64,000 nucleotides of DNA from Mesorhizobium sp. WSM4311 (GTDB lineage Bacteria > Pseudomonadota > Alphaproteobacteria > Rhizobiales > Rhizobiaceae): positions 496,001-560,000 of the forward strand of contig NZ_NSFV01000003.1 in assembly GCF_002295115.1 (NCBI RefSeq). The letters run 5' to 3'. The notes under the pieces are model-generated. The model did no database searches and had not been told where the DNA came from. It was given only the letters and a program-made list of their open reading frames with translations. Every line of letters begins with the position of its first letter. Positions within the stretch are counted from its first letter, which is position 1. Of the stretch, positions 1 to 7,875 are shown piece after piece. The position numbers and the translations under genes were made by a program.

Positions 1-142
1 CGAAGCCATGCTGCGCGCTGTTTCGCAGCACCGCCTGTCGCCCGTCATCGACAAGGTCTTTGCCTTCAGCGAGGCCCGCAATGCCTATCGCTATTTCCAG
101 CAGGGCGACGTCTTCGGAAAAGTGGTCGTCGACGGCGCCTGA
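1..142 (+). CDS. Zinc-type alcohol dehydrogenase / quinone oxidoreductase, C-terminal end (partial)
   Basis: The frame is open from base 2 and ends at a TGA, giving the last 46 residues of a protein that begins outside the window. The stretch FAFSEARNAYRYFQQGD followed by VFGKVVVDGA is the usual C-terminal tail of medium-chain NAD(P)H-dependent dehydrogenases and quinone oxidoreductases, where it packs on the nucleotide-binding domain. Substrate and zinc content cannot be judged from this tail. OsmC follows 33 bases later on the same strand, so the two may be co-transcribed. Confidence 0.75.
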   Translation, partial: EAMLRAVSQHRLSPVIDKVFAFSEARNAYRYFQQGDVFGKVVVDGA

Positions 143-175
143 CCCATCGATGCCTCAAACCAAAGGAGAACGACA

Positions 176-625
176 ATGACAATTCGCGAAGCCTCGGCGA
201 GGTGGCAAGGGACGCTGAAAGAGGGTTCGGGCAAGGTGAAGCTCGGCAGCGGGGTCTTCGAAGGCGCCTATTCCTTCCCGTCGCGTTTCGAAAACGGTCC
301 GGGCACCAACCCGGAAGAGCTGATCGCCGCGGCGCATGCCGGCTGCTTTTCCATGGCCCTGAGCGCCATACTGGGCACAGCCCACCACATACCGACAAGC
401 ATCAGCACCGTCGCCAAGGTGCATCTCGGCGCAGCCGCCGCGGGACCGACGATCACCCGCATCGAGCTTGAGACGCAAGCCGAGATTCCGGGGCTTGCTC
501 CGGATGAATTCCAGAACCTCGCGGAGAGGGCGAAAACGACATGCCTCGTTTCGCGCGCCCTGGCCGGCGTGGCCTCCATCACGCTCAAGGCCGAGCTCCT
601 CGCAACCACCACCACGGCACACTGA
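176..625 (+). CDS. osmC: OsmC family peroxiredoxin
   Basis: A 149-residue protein of normal OsmC length. It carries both family cysteines: one in [11 protein letters not shown] near residue 57 and one in TTCLVSRAL near residue 123. These form the redox-active pair that reduces organic hydroperoxides in the cytoplasm. The [14 protein letters not shown] stretch is typical of OsmC itself rather than Ohr. The ATG follows a good AAAGGAG ribosome site at 162-168. An NTF2-like gene starts 15 bases downstream, so the two are probably one operon. Function is assigned from the family. Confidence 0.9.
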   Translation: MTIREASARWQGTLKEGSGKVKLGSGVFEGAYSFPSRFENGPGTNPEELIAAAHAGCFSMALSAILGTAHHIPTSISTVAKVHLGAAAAGPTITRIELETQAEIPGLAPDEFQNLAERAKTTCLVSRALAGVASITLKAELLATTTTAH

Positions 626-640
626 CATCAGGAGCACGAG

Positions 641-1027
641 ATGAAACAGGACAGCATTATCACTCTCAACCCAGACGACCGCTCCGGACAGACGGCCGAG
701 ATCATGCGGCGCTTCAACGACGTGTTCCAGCTGCACGACCCGTCCGCACTTCCCGAACTGATTGCCGAAGAATGCGTCATCGAAAACACCGTGCCGGCGC
801 CTGATGGCGCGCGTCATGCGGGGCGGCAAGCATGCGTCCAGCTGTGGTCGGCGATCGCCACCCAGCCAGGCACGCGCTTCGACCTCGAGGAGACCCTTGT
901 CGCCGGCGACCGGGCGACCATCCGCTGGCGCTATTGGATGGCCGACGGTAACTCCGTCCGTGGCGTCAATCTCATGCGTGTAGAGGGCGGACGCATCGTC
1001 GAGGCGATGGGCTATGTGAAGGGATAG
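641..1027 (+). CDS. SnoaL/NTF2-like domain protein
   Basis: A 128-residue protein with the pattern of the small NTF2-like fold: an N-terminal helical part (TAEIMRRFNDVFQLHD), then strands ending in VNLMRVEGGRIVEAMGYVKG. Proteins of this type bind small molecules or act as isomerases or hydrolases, and no substrate can be read from this sequence. It sits 15 bases after osmC behind a CAGGAG ribosome site, so expression with the peroxiredoxin is likely. A link to oxidative stress is inference from position only. Confidence 0.75.
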   Translation: MKQDSIITLNPDDRSGQTAEIMRRFNDVFQLHDPSALPELIAEECVIENTVPAPDGARHAGRQACVQLWSAIATQPGTRFDLEETLVAGDRATIRWRYWMADGNSVRGVNLMRVEGGRIVEAMGYVKG

Positions 1028-1037
1028 CCGGTCGCCG

Positions 1038-1649
1038 CTACCGGTCAGCCAATGCCAGCTTGGCGCCGAGCATGACAAACGCACCGGCGAAGGTTCGGCG
1101 CATCCAGGTCAGCACCATCGGCCGCGAGGCGACATGGCGGCGGATCGAAGCGGCGAAGATGCCGTAGCCGACGAAAACCACGAAGGTCAAAAGCATGAAG
1201 ACGGAGCTGAGCTCCAGCATCTTCGACAGCGCATTGGGCTCGGTGGTGCTGACGAACTGCGGCAGGAAGGCGAAGAAGAAGATCGACAGTTTCGGGTTGA
1301 GCACGTTGACGAGGATGCCGGTGGCAATCACCTTGCCGGCCGAGCGCGGCGCGACATTATCCTCGACACTGAGGCCGCCCTTCTCCTTCAGCGTGTTCCA
1401 GGCCATGTAGATGAGATAGGCGACGCCGAGATATTTCAGCGTCTCGAAGGCGACCGCGCTGGTGTGCAGCAGCGCCGCAAGGCCGGTGATGGCAGCGGCC
1501 ATATGCGGGATGATGCCGAGCGTGCAGCCGAAGGCGGCAATGATCGAAGCCCGCGCACCGCGCGAAAGTCCCGCACTCAGCGTGTAGAGAACACCGGTGC
1601 CGGGCGAGGCAACGACGATCAGCGACGTCAACAGAAACTCGATGCTCAT
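1038..1649 (-). CDS. LysE family amino acid / metabolite exporter
   Basis: The 203-residue product is hydrophobic with about six membrane segments. It starts MSIEFLLTSLIVVASPGTG, the LysE/RhtB N-terminus with its proline-glycine motif after the first helix. The family exports amino acids or related metabolites by proton exchange. The ATG at 1649 is preferred over the one 48 bases upstream because GGAGGAAATC stands directly before it. The gene converges on the NTF2-like gene. The exported compound is unknown. Confidence 0.85.
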   Translation of the reverse strand: MSIEFLLTSLIVVASPGTGVLYTLSAGLSRGARASIIAAFGCTLGIIPHMAAAITGLAALLHTSAVAFETLKYLGVAYLIYMAWNTLKEKGGLSVEDNVAPRSAGKVIATGILVNVLNPKLSIFFFAFLPQFVSTTEPNALSKMLELSSVFMLLTFVVFVGYGIFAASIRRHVASRPMVLTWMRRTFAGAFVMLGAKLALADR

Positions 1650-1754
1650 GATTTCCTCCACGGCCCTGCCCGGCAAGGAAGCTATCGGGTGGCGCAAGTC
1701 GAGGCAAGCGACGGCGATTGGTGTTTTCCTTGCGCCGCAAAGCGGGGGATGGAA

Positions 1755-2135
1755 CTACCCCACCGCCAGCCCGTGCGCGGCCCTTGCCATCAGGCACTCC
1801 TCGTCGCCAGGCATGCAGGCACGGCAGACATCCGGGCGCGTTTCATAGATGCCGCAAGCGGTCGACTTGCCGACTTCGCCGGTCAGGGCCGAACAGCGCA
1901 CGCCCTCGCAGCGCATGCCGGACAGGTCGAGGGCAACATATTTTTCAGGAATGCGTTCGAGCTGCGCGTCATCCTCGGTGGAGAAACGCGGCCACTCGGC
2001 CGAATAGGAACAGCATGCGCCGCAGCTCTGGCAGTCAAAGAGCAGCGCGGCGTCACGTTGTGAGGAAAGGCTTGCGGCAGCGGCCAGGGCGAGCAGCCCC
2101 GGCCCGGCAGGATTGCGATCGGCGTCCCGCGGCAA
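1755..2135 (-). CDS. YkgJ family cysteine cluster protein
   Basis: A 126-residue cytoplasmic protein with cysteines spaced as in the YkgJ/Fe-S cluster family: CQSCGACC near residue 35, then CEGVRCSAL, ACGIYETRPDVCRACMPG and a final C near 115. These probably bind an iron-sulfur cluster or zinc. The only reasonable start is a TTG at 2135, four bases after the stop of the preceding 54-codon gene, which suggests translational coupling. It is the last of four co-directional genes (2940 to 1755). The biochemical role of the family is not established. Confidence 0.75.
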   Translation of the reverse strand: MPRDADRNPAGPGLLALAAAASLSSQRDAALLFDCQSCGACCSYSAEWPRFSTEDDAQLERIPEKYVALDLSGMRCEGVRCSALTGEVGKSTACGIYETRPDVCRACMPGDEECLMARAAHGLAVG

Positions 2136-2139
2136 GGTG

Positions 2140-2304
2140 CTATTTCTTCTTGCCTGTCTTGCGCGCCGGCGCTTCGACCGGTGACTTGAACAGATCGGTC
2201 GCGGGGTCGGCAGCTTCGCTGGCCTTCGCGGCGGCCGGCTTGGCGGGCTTTGCTGCGGGAGCCGGCGCCGCCGGCTGGTCCTTGGCGGAGAATTTTATGG
2301 CCAT
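2140..2304 (-). CDS. Small Ala/Pro/Lys-rich hypothetical protein
   Basis: A 54-codon gene starting MAIKFSAKDQPAAPAPAAKP and ending ARKTGKKK. The middle is low-complexity alanine, proline and lysine, the end is strongly basic, and no fold is visible. It begins one base after the stop of the upstream 135-residue gene and stops just before the YkgJ gene, so it fits the operon closely. The same kind of short basic protein sits beside YkgJ genes in related rhizobia as far as I recall. A nucleic-acid-binding role is only a guess from composition. Confidence 0.6.
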   Translation of the reverse strand: MAIKFSAKDQPAAPAPAAKPAKPAAAKASEAADPATDLFKSPVEAPARKTGKKK

Positions 2305-2305
2305 G

Positions 2306-2713
2306 TCAGTCCTCGTCGGCGAAACGCGATGATGGGGCGCGTGGATTGCGCAAGCGGCCGATCAGCGCCGAAACCGCCGTGATGTTCATTTCCTCTGGCG
2401 ACCAGTTCCTGGCTTCCGCGATGTGATGCGGCGCCAGTTCGCGATGGGTGCTGCCGCTATAGGCGGCATCCTGATAGGTGACCCGCTCCAGGGTCTTCTT
2501 GTCCTCGCGAACGTATTCTATCAGGTAGTTCGGGGCTTCGGCGCGGCCGCGCACGCCGACGCGCACCTGGGCATCGCCATGGGCGCGCTTGCAGCGCTCG
2601 AGTTTTTCCAGCACGCGCCGGACATATTCGACCGGCTTGTCCAGGGTTTCGACCATGTCGGCGATGGTCGCATCGGCCGCGATCGGCGTTGGCGGTACGC
2701 GCTTGGTGGCCAT
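2306..2713 (-). CDS. Hypothetical protein, 135 aa
   Basis: Cytoplasmic protein with no signal peptide or membrane segment. Residues 14-45 (IADMVETLDKPVEYVRRVLEK) look helical, then come short strands (VRVGVRGRAEAPNYLIEYV) and a helical C-terminus (SPEEMNITAVSALIGRLRNP). I do not recognise the family. Its ATG overlaps the stop of the upstream 75-residue gene by one base (TGATG), and the 54-codon gene follows one base after its own stop. The three are therefore almost certainly co-translated. Codon use is like the neighbouring chromosomal genes. Confidence 0.6.
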   Translation of the reverse strand: MATKRVPPTPIAADATIADMVETLDKPVEYVRRVLEKLERCKRAHGDAQVRVGVRGRAEAPNYLIEYVREDKKTLERVTYQDAAYSGSTHRELAPHHIAEARNWSPEEMNITAVSALIGRLRNPRAPSSRFADED

Positions 2714-2940
2714 CAGCGTTTTCCGGCTCTTTTCGGGCGCGCCGCAAGTGCGGCGGCCGCCGCCATCTCTTCGGCTTCCTTTTCCAGGCGCAGCTCGCGC
2801 AAGCGGGCCGTCTTGGCTTCCCGCGCCTCGCTGACGGCGTCGCGCTCGGATAGGATGCGGTTGAGCGACATCGACTGGGTTTGCGTCTTGCTGAACAGCG
2901 ACACCGCCGGTTCGGCGGCGGTCTTCGAATGGTCGGTCAA
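2713..2940 (-). CDS. Hypothetical small charged protein, 75 aa
   Basis: First gene of the four-gene minus-strand cluster ending with YkgJ. After an unstructured start it is a single charged, probably coiled helix (MSLNRILSERDAVSEAREAK onward, rich in E, R, K and A), ending in the basic PKRAGKR. A CAGGAG ribosome site precedes the ATG. No family is recognised. Its tight TGATG junction with the next gene supports it being real. Confidence 0.55.
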   Translation of the reverse strand: MTDHSKTAAEPAVSLFSKTQTQSMSLNRILSERDAVSEAREAKTARLRELRLEKEAEEMAAAAALAARPKRAGKR

Positions 2941-3326
2941 AATCTTTCTCCTGTCAGGAGCCTAGTGCCGGTAGGGCGAGACCGGGTCGTCGGTCGGGAC
3001 CACGCACAAAGCAACACGGCATCGGGGCAATACGGCGGCGGATTCAAATTGCCAAGCCGTCCCTTAGCACGTTCAGCCCGATGCGCAGCGCATTTTCGGC
3101 GGCAGCAGGCGTAATATGAAAAAGGCCAGGCACCGCCTGACCTTCCCTGGGGAGTACCGCGCATCCAGTGACATCCGGAAGGATGCACAGGGCTGGATCC
3201 GCAGGAAACGCTCCTCTCATGCGCATGATGCGCCTTGGAAACTCAGGTTTCCAGGGCCACGCGTCGGAATTCGCCCTGCACCGGTGCCAGTACATCCGTG
3301 GTCACCGGGAGGGCTGAATTCGTTCT
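2941..3326. other. Intergenic stretch between hypothetical operon and cspA
   Basis: About 390 bases without a convincing gene. One minus-strand frame (3044-3295) ends ENALRIGLNVLRDGLAI, which looks protein-like. It has no good ribosome site, and its codon pattern is mixed, so it is either a small unrecognised gene or a decayed end. The right part should hold the downstream end of the cold-shock transcript. I see no clear rho-independent terminator. Confidence 0.3.
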
Positions 3327-3536
3327 TCAGGCCGCCTTCAACTGGTCGGCGGACATCTTGCCCGACTTGTTGTCGCGGACCATCTCGTAGCCAAGCTTCT
3401 GGCCCTCGACGATGTCGCGCATGCCGGCGCGCTCTACGGCCGAGATGTGGACGAAAACGTCGGCCGAGCCGTCGTCAGGCTGAATAAAACCAAAACCTTT
3501 GGTGGCGTTGAACCATTTAACTGTGCCGGTGCTCAT
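3327..3536 (-). CDS. cspA: Cold-shock protein, CspA type
   Basis: A 69-residue single cold-shock domain starting [19 protein letters not shown]. It has both RNA-binding motifs: KGFGFI (RNP1) and VFVHIS (RNP2). These proteins bind single-stranded RNA and DNA and keep mRNA open. The ATG at 3536 matches the family N-terminus and lies behind an AAAGGGTTCG ribosome site. A longer open frame upstream is the leader. About 130 bases of AT-richer leader precede it, as is usual for csp genes regulated through the 5' UTR. cspA is used as the family name; the exact paralogue is unknown. Confidence 0.93.
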   Translation of the reverse strand: MSTGTVKWFNATKGFGFIQPDDGSADVFVHISAVERAGMRDIVEGQKLGYEMVRDNKSGKMSADQLKAA

Positions 3537-4037
3537 AAACGAACCCTTTCCATGGCAAATATTCGTTAATCGCGGTGCGACTGCACAGCGATTTTTGTCT
3601 CGATTTTTGATGGGGAAGTTCGTCAAAGGCGCGCATGCGTGCGCGGATAACAAAAGTCGGTCAAACAAATATCGACATAGTTCTTTTAGACTGCTTTTGC
3701 CGCCGAGTCAATTTCTGGTTTTCCAAAAGCCCGGCTTCAATTTCAGGTTGTCACGCGAATAGAGCCTCAACCGATGAACGGCAGAAAGGCCAGGCTCCTC
3801 CCAAAAAAATCACACCACCTCCGGAACCAATCCCCTGCCAGCGCATTTCATTGGGGTCAGCAGTTTCAGAGAGCGATCTCAGGAGTGCTGACAAAAGGAC
3901 GCCTCCCGCACAATAACCGGTGCGAGGGGCGTTCCTATTTGTGTCAGGCCCTCTCCCGGATCACGGTGGCGGCCGAGCGGGGCTCGCACGCTGGAGGCGC
4001 TGTGGCCAGAGCCGGACCGTTAGCTTTCGGTGTCGCC
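3537..4037. other. Long leader of cspA and non-coding spacer
   Basis: No gene seen in 500 bases. Bases 3537-3770 are AT-rich compared with the surroundings and should hold the csp promoter and 5' UTR. Bases 3856-3892 contain a 7-base inverted repeat (GTCAGCA / TGCTGAC). Next to it is the terminator of the YciI gene. Confidence 0.5.
3893..3935 (-). terminator. Rho-independent terminator of the YciI-like gene
   Basis: Read on the minus strand, a long GC-rich stem (arms about 3920-3935 and 3897-3911, with two or three imperfect pairs, loop 3912-3919) is followed by TTTTG at 3896-3892. It lies 100 bases after the stop of the minus-strand YciI gene. Confidence 0.65.
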
Positions 4038-4367
4038 CTACATGATCGTGCTGATCATCGGCAGGATCTCGTAGCGGAAGCCGCGGCCTGACCTTGCCAC
4101 TGGATCGCCATCGGTTATCGCCTTTGCGTCGGCCTCGCTGCCGGCACGCAGGATCAGCAGGCCCCAAGGACCGGCCGGATCGGCGACCGGGCCAGCCAAG
4201 ATCATGGTGCCCTCGCGCAGCTTGGCGCGCAGGTAGTCGGCATGCCGGCTCATCAGCTCCCTTTCCTCGTCCGTCATGGTAAAGGCGAAGTCCGGCCGCG
4301 GCGGGATCAGCCGGCAATGGAAGATCCTTGTCGTCGCAGCTTCACGTGGTGCTTCGTTGCTGGCCAT
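4038..4367 (-). CDS. YciI-like domain protein
   Basis: A 109-residue protein with the ferredoxin-like YciI pattern: MTDEERELMSRHADYLR, then EGTMILAGPVADPAGPWGLL with a conserved GP pair, and an acidic segment SEADAKAITDGDPV. The YciI fold resembles muconolactone isomerase and EthD, and most members have no known substrate. The ATG at 4367 is behind a GGAGGAGG ribosome site. A longer upstream frame lies inside the GST gene and is rejected. GST starts the pair and this gene follows after 46 bases, so a detoxification operon is plausible. Confidence 0.8.
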   Translation of the reverse strand: MASNEAPREAATTRIFHCRLIPPRPDFAFTMTDEERELMSRHADYLRAKLREGTMILAGPVADPAGPWGLLILRAGSEADAKAITDGDPVARSGRGFRYEILPMISTIM

Positions 4368-4413
4368 CGGTCCTCCTCCAGGAGCGAAACCTGATTGCTG
4401 TCCGTCGTTCGGT

Positions 4414-5082
4414 CTATTCGTCCGGCCCCGGCTCCGGCCATGGCTCTTTCGCCGCCTCCGCATACCAGTGCCGCATCGCCGGCATTGCCAGCACGGCGTC
4501 GACATAGGCCCTGGTCTCGGGCGCGAGCTCGCCGCCATAGGTGTCGAAGCGGGTGACGACCGGTGCATACATGGCATCGGCCGCGGTGAAATGGCCAAAC
4601 AGGAACGGACCGCCCTTGCCGTATTTCTCGCGGCATTCGCGCCATAGCGCCTCGATGCGTGCCCGCTGCACCTCCCCTTCGGCGTCGAGCGGCTTGTGCC
4701 CCTTCGGCCGCCGCAAATTCATCGGCCAGCCATAGCGCACCTCGCGAAAACCGGAATGCATCTCGGTCGCCGCCGCGCGCGCCAAGGCACGGGCGCCGAT
4801 ACCGGTCGGCCAGAGCTTTTTCTCGGGAAACAGGTCAGCGAGATACTCAAGAATGGCAAGGGTTTCCCAGACGATCCTGCTCCCTCCCTGCAACGGCTTG
4901 TGATTCAGGACGGGCACCTGACCGGTCGGCGACACTTTCGCCAGATTGGCAAAGGTCTCGGGCGTACGCAGCCGCACAAAACCTTCCTCGAATGGTATCT
5001 CCAGATGCCTCATCGCCACCCATGGCCGGAGCGACCACGAGGAGAAGCATTTGTTGCCGATGTAGAGCGTGAACTCCGCCAT
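4414..5082 (-). CDS. Glutathione S-transferase family protein
   Basis: A 222-residue protein with an N-terminal thioredoxin-like domain (MAEFTLYIGNKCFSSWSLRP; the Ser-Ser-Trp-Ser near residue 15 is the usual catalytic serine region) and the cis-proline segment TGQVPVLNHKPL near residue 58. An alpha-helical C-terminal domain follows. It would conjugate glutathione to electrophiles in the cytoplasm. The ATG at 5082 is chosen for its GGAGAG ribosome site 5 bases upstream. Substrate unknown. Confidence 0.88.
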   Translation of the reverse strand: MAEFTLYIGNKCFSSWSLRPWVAMRHLEIPFEEGFVRLRTPETFANLAKVSPTGQVPVLNHKPLQGGSRIVWETLAILEYLADLFPEKKLWPTGIGARALARAAATEMHSGFREVRYGWPMNLRRPKGHKPLDAEGEVQRARIEALWRECREKYGKGGPFLFGHFTAADAMYAPVVTRFDTYGGELAPETRAYVDAVLAMPAMRHWYAEAAKEPWPEPGPDE

Positions 5083-5256
5083 TTTTCTCTCCATGCGCGC
5101 GGTGCGTCCGCGCAACCTATCCCGCCAGCCTTGCCACCGGAAGCGGGTCGCGCAGTCATCCTATTCCGCAACAGCGCCTGGATTTTAATCGACGGCGGCC
5201 CGTTTGTTCGCGGCGGACGAATTCCCCCGAATTCAAACTTCCAGGAGATGCGGAAC

Positions 5257-5466
5257 ATGGTGAACAAGGATCAGGTCGCCGTCTGGCCAAGCAGGTCAAG
5301 GGCGCGGTCAAACAGGCCGCCGGCAAGGCGACCGGCAACCGACGGACCCAGGCCGAGGGCATGGCCGACAAGGTCGCCGGCAAGGTGCAGAAGGCCTATG
5401 GCGACGTGAAGGACAAAGTCAGGAAGGCACTCGGATCCCGCATCGAGACATGTCGTGGCAATCGGA
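5257..5466 (+). pseudogene. CsbD family stress protein, frameshifted
   Basis: The gene starts MVNKDQVA behind GGAG and then loses the frame. One frame later it continues AKQVKGAVKQAAGKATGN and KVAGKVQKAYGDVKDKVRKAL, the complete CsbD pattern of lysine-alanine-rich helical repeats. Adding one G after base 5280 restores VAGLAKQVKG. No stop codon follows the family C-terminus and the frame runs through the terminator, so a second change near 5440 is possible. CsbD proteins are small general-stress proteins of unknown activity. Either a true pseudogene or a base-calling error. Confidence 0.7.
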
Positions 5467-5468
5467 AA

Positions 5469-5492
5469 GGCGGCCGCAAGGGCCGCCTTTTT
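5469..5492 (+). terminator. Rho-independent terminator after CsbD
   Basis: Perfect 7-bp stem GGCGGCC / GGCCGCC (5469-5475 and 5481-5487) with a 5-base loop followed by TTTTT. It ends the CsbD transcript and overlaps the region just before the stop of the convergent metallophosphoesterase gene. Confidence 0.85.
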
Positions 5493-6625
5493 CAAGTGCT
5501 CCAGCCCTTGCTGAAAGCGTTGGTGAAGGTGACCTCGCCATGGTCGTCGGTCGCCTCGCCCAGCGCCACGTCCATGCCATCGCTGGTCACCCGGGCCACG
5601 GCGAACCCTCCCATATAAGCGGCCTTCGGCTTGAACAGGTCGAGCCCGTCACGGTGGTAGATCAGCGGGGTGTCATGCTGATGGCCGTGGAAGATGCCGA
5701 CGACATTGTAGCCCTTCAGCGCCGCCAGCAGCGCCTGTCTGTCGGCCTCGCCCCACCAGTGCGGCGCACCGGCGCCGTCATCGTCATAGGTGCGCTTGGC
5801 AGGATCCCACCGCTCCGTCGAAAAAATGTCCCAGCCATAGTGCTGGAACAGGATGACGGGGCGGCCATCCGCCGCGTAGGTCGCGAGATCCTGCTTGAGC
5901 CAAGGCAGGCTCGAATCGGCGCCATGACCGATGTCGCCGGTGAAACGATGCGTCTGGACAAGGTGCAGGCCGCCCCAGTCCCATGAATAGCAGTCGGTGT
6001 CGACATCGTAGCTGGTGGCCGGCACAGGTGGTTTGAAGAACACGCCGGGGCGGTGGTTGACCTCGACGTAGTCGCGCAGTTCACGCCGGTACCAATCGAC
6101 ATGATGCGGCGGACCGTTCTGGTCGAGATCATGATTGCCGAGCCCGACATAGACCGGCATGTGGACACGATCCGGGCCAACGCCTTGGCTATAGCGCTGG
6201 CTGAACTGCAGCAGCTGCGTGCCCTCGCTCGGCTGGGTGATCTGGCCGCCGCCATCGTCGGTAATGTCGCCGCCGACGACAAGACCGAGCGGCATGCCGA
6301 TCCGGTTGCCGGCCGAACGCAAGCCGGTGGCGACGCCGTTGATCTCGGCCGGCCAGTGCTTGTCATTGATGGCATTCAGCGCCGCGACATTGCGCAGCAG
6401 CGCGACGTCGGTCTTGCCCTCCTGCCGGCAGTTGGGGCTGAGGCCGCTCGCCATCCGGCAGGCATGGACATCGGCGATGAACAGGAAGGTGGCATCGATG
6501 GGCTGGATGCGCTGTCCGGTCTGTCCGAGCGCCGGGCGTGAAAGCGCGCCGGCCGCGACAAGACCCGCGGCCTGCATCAGAAAGCTGCGTCGTGAAAGCA
6601 ATTGTGGCGCCCAGTGATTCATCAT
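5492..6625 (-). CDS. Tat-exported calcineurin-like metallophosphoesterase
   Basis: About 377 residues. The N-terminus has a twin-arginine signal (LLSRRSFLMQAAGLVAAGAL) ending near an AxA-type site, so it is folded before export to the periplasm. The metal-binding blocks are all present in order: FIADVHACR, VVGGDITDDG, VGLGNHDLD, FQHYG and GIFHGHQHDT. These bind two metal ions for phosphoester hydrolysis. Two adjacent ATGs (6625 and 6622) are possible starts and neither has a strong ribosome site. A longer frame to 6718 has no signal-peptide logic. Substrate unknown. Confidence 0.88.
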   Translation of the reverse strand: MMNHWAPQLLSRRSFLMQAAGLVAAGALSRPALGQTGQRIQPIDATFLFIADVHACRMASGLSPNCRQEGKTDVALLRNVAALNAINDKHWPAEINGVATGLRSAGNRIGMPLGLVVGGDITDDGGGQITQPSEGTQLLQFSQRYSQGVGPDRVHMPVYVGLGNHDLDQNGPPHHVDWYRRELRDYVEVNHRPGVFFKPPVPATSYDVDTDCYSWDWGGLHLVQTHRFTGDIGHGADSSLPWLKQDLATYAADGRPVILFQHYGWDIFSTERWDPAKRTYDDDGAGAPHWWGEADRQALLAALKGYNVVGIFHGHQHDTPLIYHRDGLDLFKPKAAYMGGFAVARVTSDGMDVALGEATDDHGEVTFTNAFSKGWST

Positions 6626-6759
6626 CGGCGGAATTTCAGCACAGGCGACGTCCGTCCGTCCAGTTTCGGCAATACCGTCACTGCCTTGACCATCGACATC
6701 GCCATGAACGTCTGTCAATTTCTACCTGCACTTGTATTCGCACGAAACGGAGGAGCGTC

Positions 6760-7353
6760 ATGAAGCGCGCGCTTATCGGCATGGCATTGGCGGTTCTGCT
6801 GCCGGCGAGTGTTGCGTTTGCCGGTCCATGCGTCGATGCGAAGTCCGCGAAAAACGGGTTCATTCTGGCGAGGCCAGGCATCCAAAGCGAGTTTCGGCCC
6901 GCCGCGGGCGGGATGATCTCCGTCGCCAACAGCTATGAGTCGCAATCACCGCAAAAGCAGTTTCTGTATGCCGGCCTGATCGAGGTTTTTCGCGACAGCA
7001 ACACCGGCCGGCTGGCAATGATCCCGTTTTCCGACCTGCGAAAACTGTTTCCGCTAAAGGCGGGAACCAAGAGCACGATCGAGTTCGTCGAGCTGTCGCC
7101 GGACAAGCAGCCGAGGGCCACCAAGACGCTGATCCTGGTCGTCAAGGGCAAGGAAACCTTCAGCCTCGGCGGCTGCAAATACAACGTCCTGGCGGTCAAG
7201 GAGACCTTCAAGAACGGAGCCGGCGAGACGCTCGACACGTTCACCGCGCTCTATGCGCCCGATCTGCAAGCCTCCCTTGCCCGACGCTATGATGAAGGCA
7301 CCAGCGCGGAATCGGTCAACGGCTACGAGACGATCAAGCCGCTGGCCGAGTAG
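6760..7353 (+). CDS. Secreted hypothetical protein, 197 aa
   Basis: Starts MKRALIGMALAVLLPASVAFA, a clear Sec signal peptide with cleavage expected after AFA, behind a GGAGG ribosome site at 6749-6753. The mature part has two cysteines (PCVDAKSAKNG and GGCKYNVLAV) that could form a disulfide. It has a beta-rich pattern with FVELSPDKQPRATKTLILVV in the middle. No family recognised. It is transcribed away from the metallophosphoesterase gene, with about 135 bases between the two starts. Confidence 0.7.
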   Translation: MKRALIGMALAVLLPASVAFAGPCVDAKSAKNGFILARPGIQSEFRPAAGGMISVANSYESQSPQKQFLYAGLIEVFRDSNTGRLAMIPFSDLRKLFPLKAGTKSTIEFVELSPDKQPRATKTLILVVKGKETFSLGGCKYNVLAVKETFKNGAGETLDTFTALYAPDLQASLARRYDEGTSAESVNGYETIKPLAE

Positions 7354-7391
7354 AGGTCCATGGCGCGCAGGAAGCCTTTGGACGGGTCTGA

Positions 7392-7862
7392 TCAAAAGCG
7401 GCTTGGACGGAAGTTCGCAAGCAGCGGATGCTCAATGCCGCCGGCGATCTCGCCGGCAAGCAACTCGCCCGCGATCAGGCCAAGCGTTGCGCCGCTATGG
7501 CTGAAGGCAACATAATACCCCTGGATGTCCTTCAACTGGCCGAAGACCGGCTCGCCGTCTCCGGGGTTCGGCTTGGGTCCGACACCGTAGCTTTGCAGTT
7601 CCAACTTTGGATGTCCCTCGATGACATTCGAGGCCTCGTTGAGAAGCCCCTGAATGGTCGAAGCCTTTGCGCTATAGGTGCCGTCCGAATTGACCACCAC
7701 CTCTTCTTCAGACCAGGCGGAATCGAGCGCGAGGGCTCCGTCGCGGAATTGCTCATCCGGCGATTGAAGGGAGATCCGCGACGGGCCGAAAGGCTCATTT
7801 TGCCAACATCGATCTTCGAGCGCGGCTCGGTTGGTCCGCCCCCGAACGCCATCATCAAGCGC
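7392..7862 (-). pseudogene. C-terminal remnant of a DAO-type FAD-dependent oxidoreductase
   Basis: The minus-strand frame ends with GYYVAFSHSGATLGLIAGEL and PLLANFRPSRF. This is the C-terminal FAD-binding end of the glycine oxidase / D-amino acid dehydrogenase family. Sense-looking protein extends back only to about 7800. The N-terminal dinucleotide-binding half (GxGxxG) is absent, and the frame upstream runs into the TetR gene on the same strand. The gene has lost its front half. Deletion joined to the tetR end at about 7865 is inferred. Confidence 0.7.
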
Positions 7863-7875
7863 GCCTAGCTGCGGC

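Noticed and set aside
3856..3935. A small regulatory RNA on the plus strand
   Set aside because: The main hairpin is better explained as the minus-strand terminator of the YciI-like gene because TTTT follows it in that direction.
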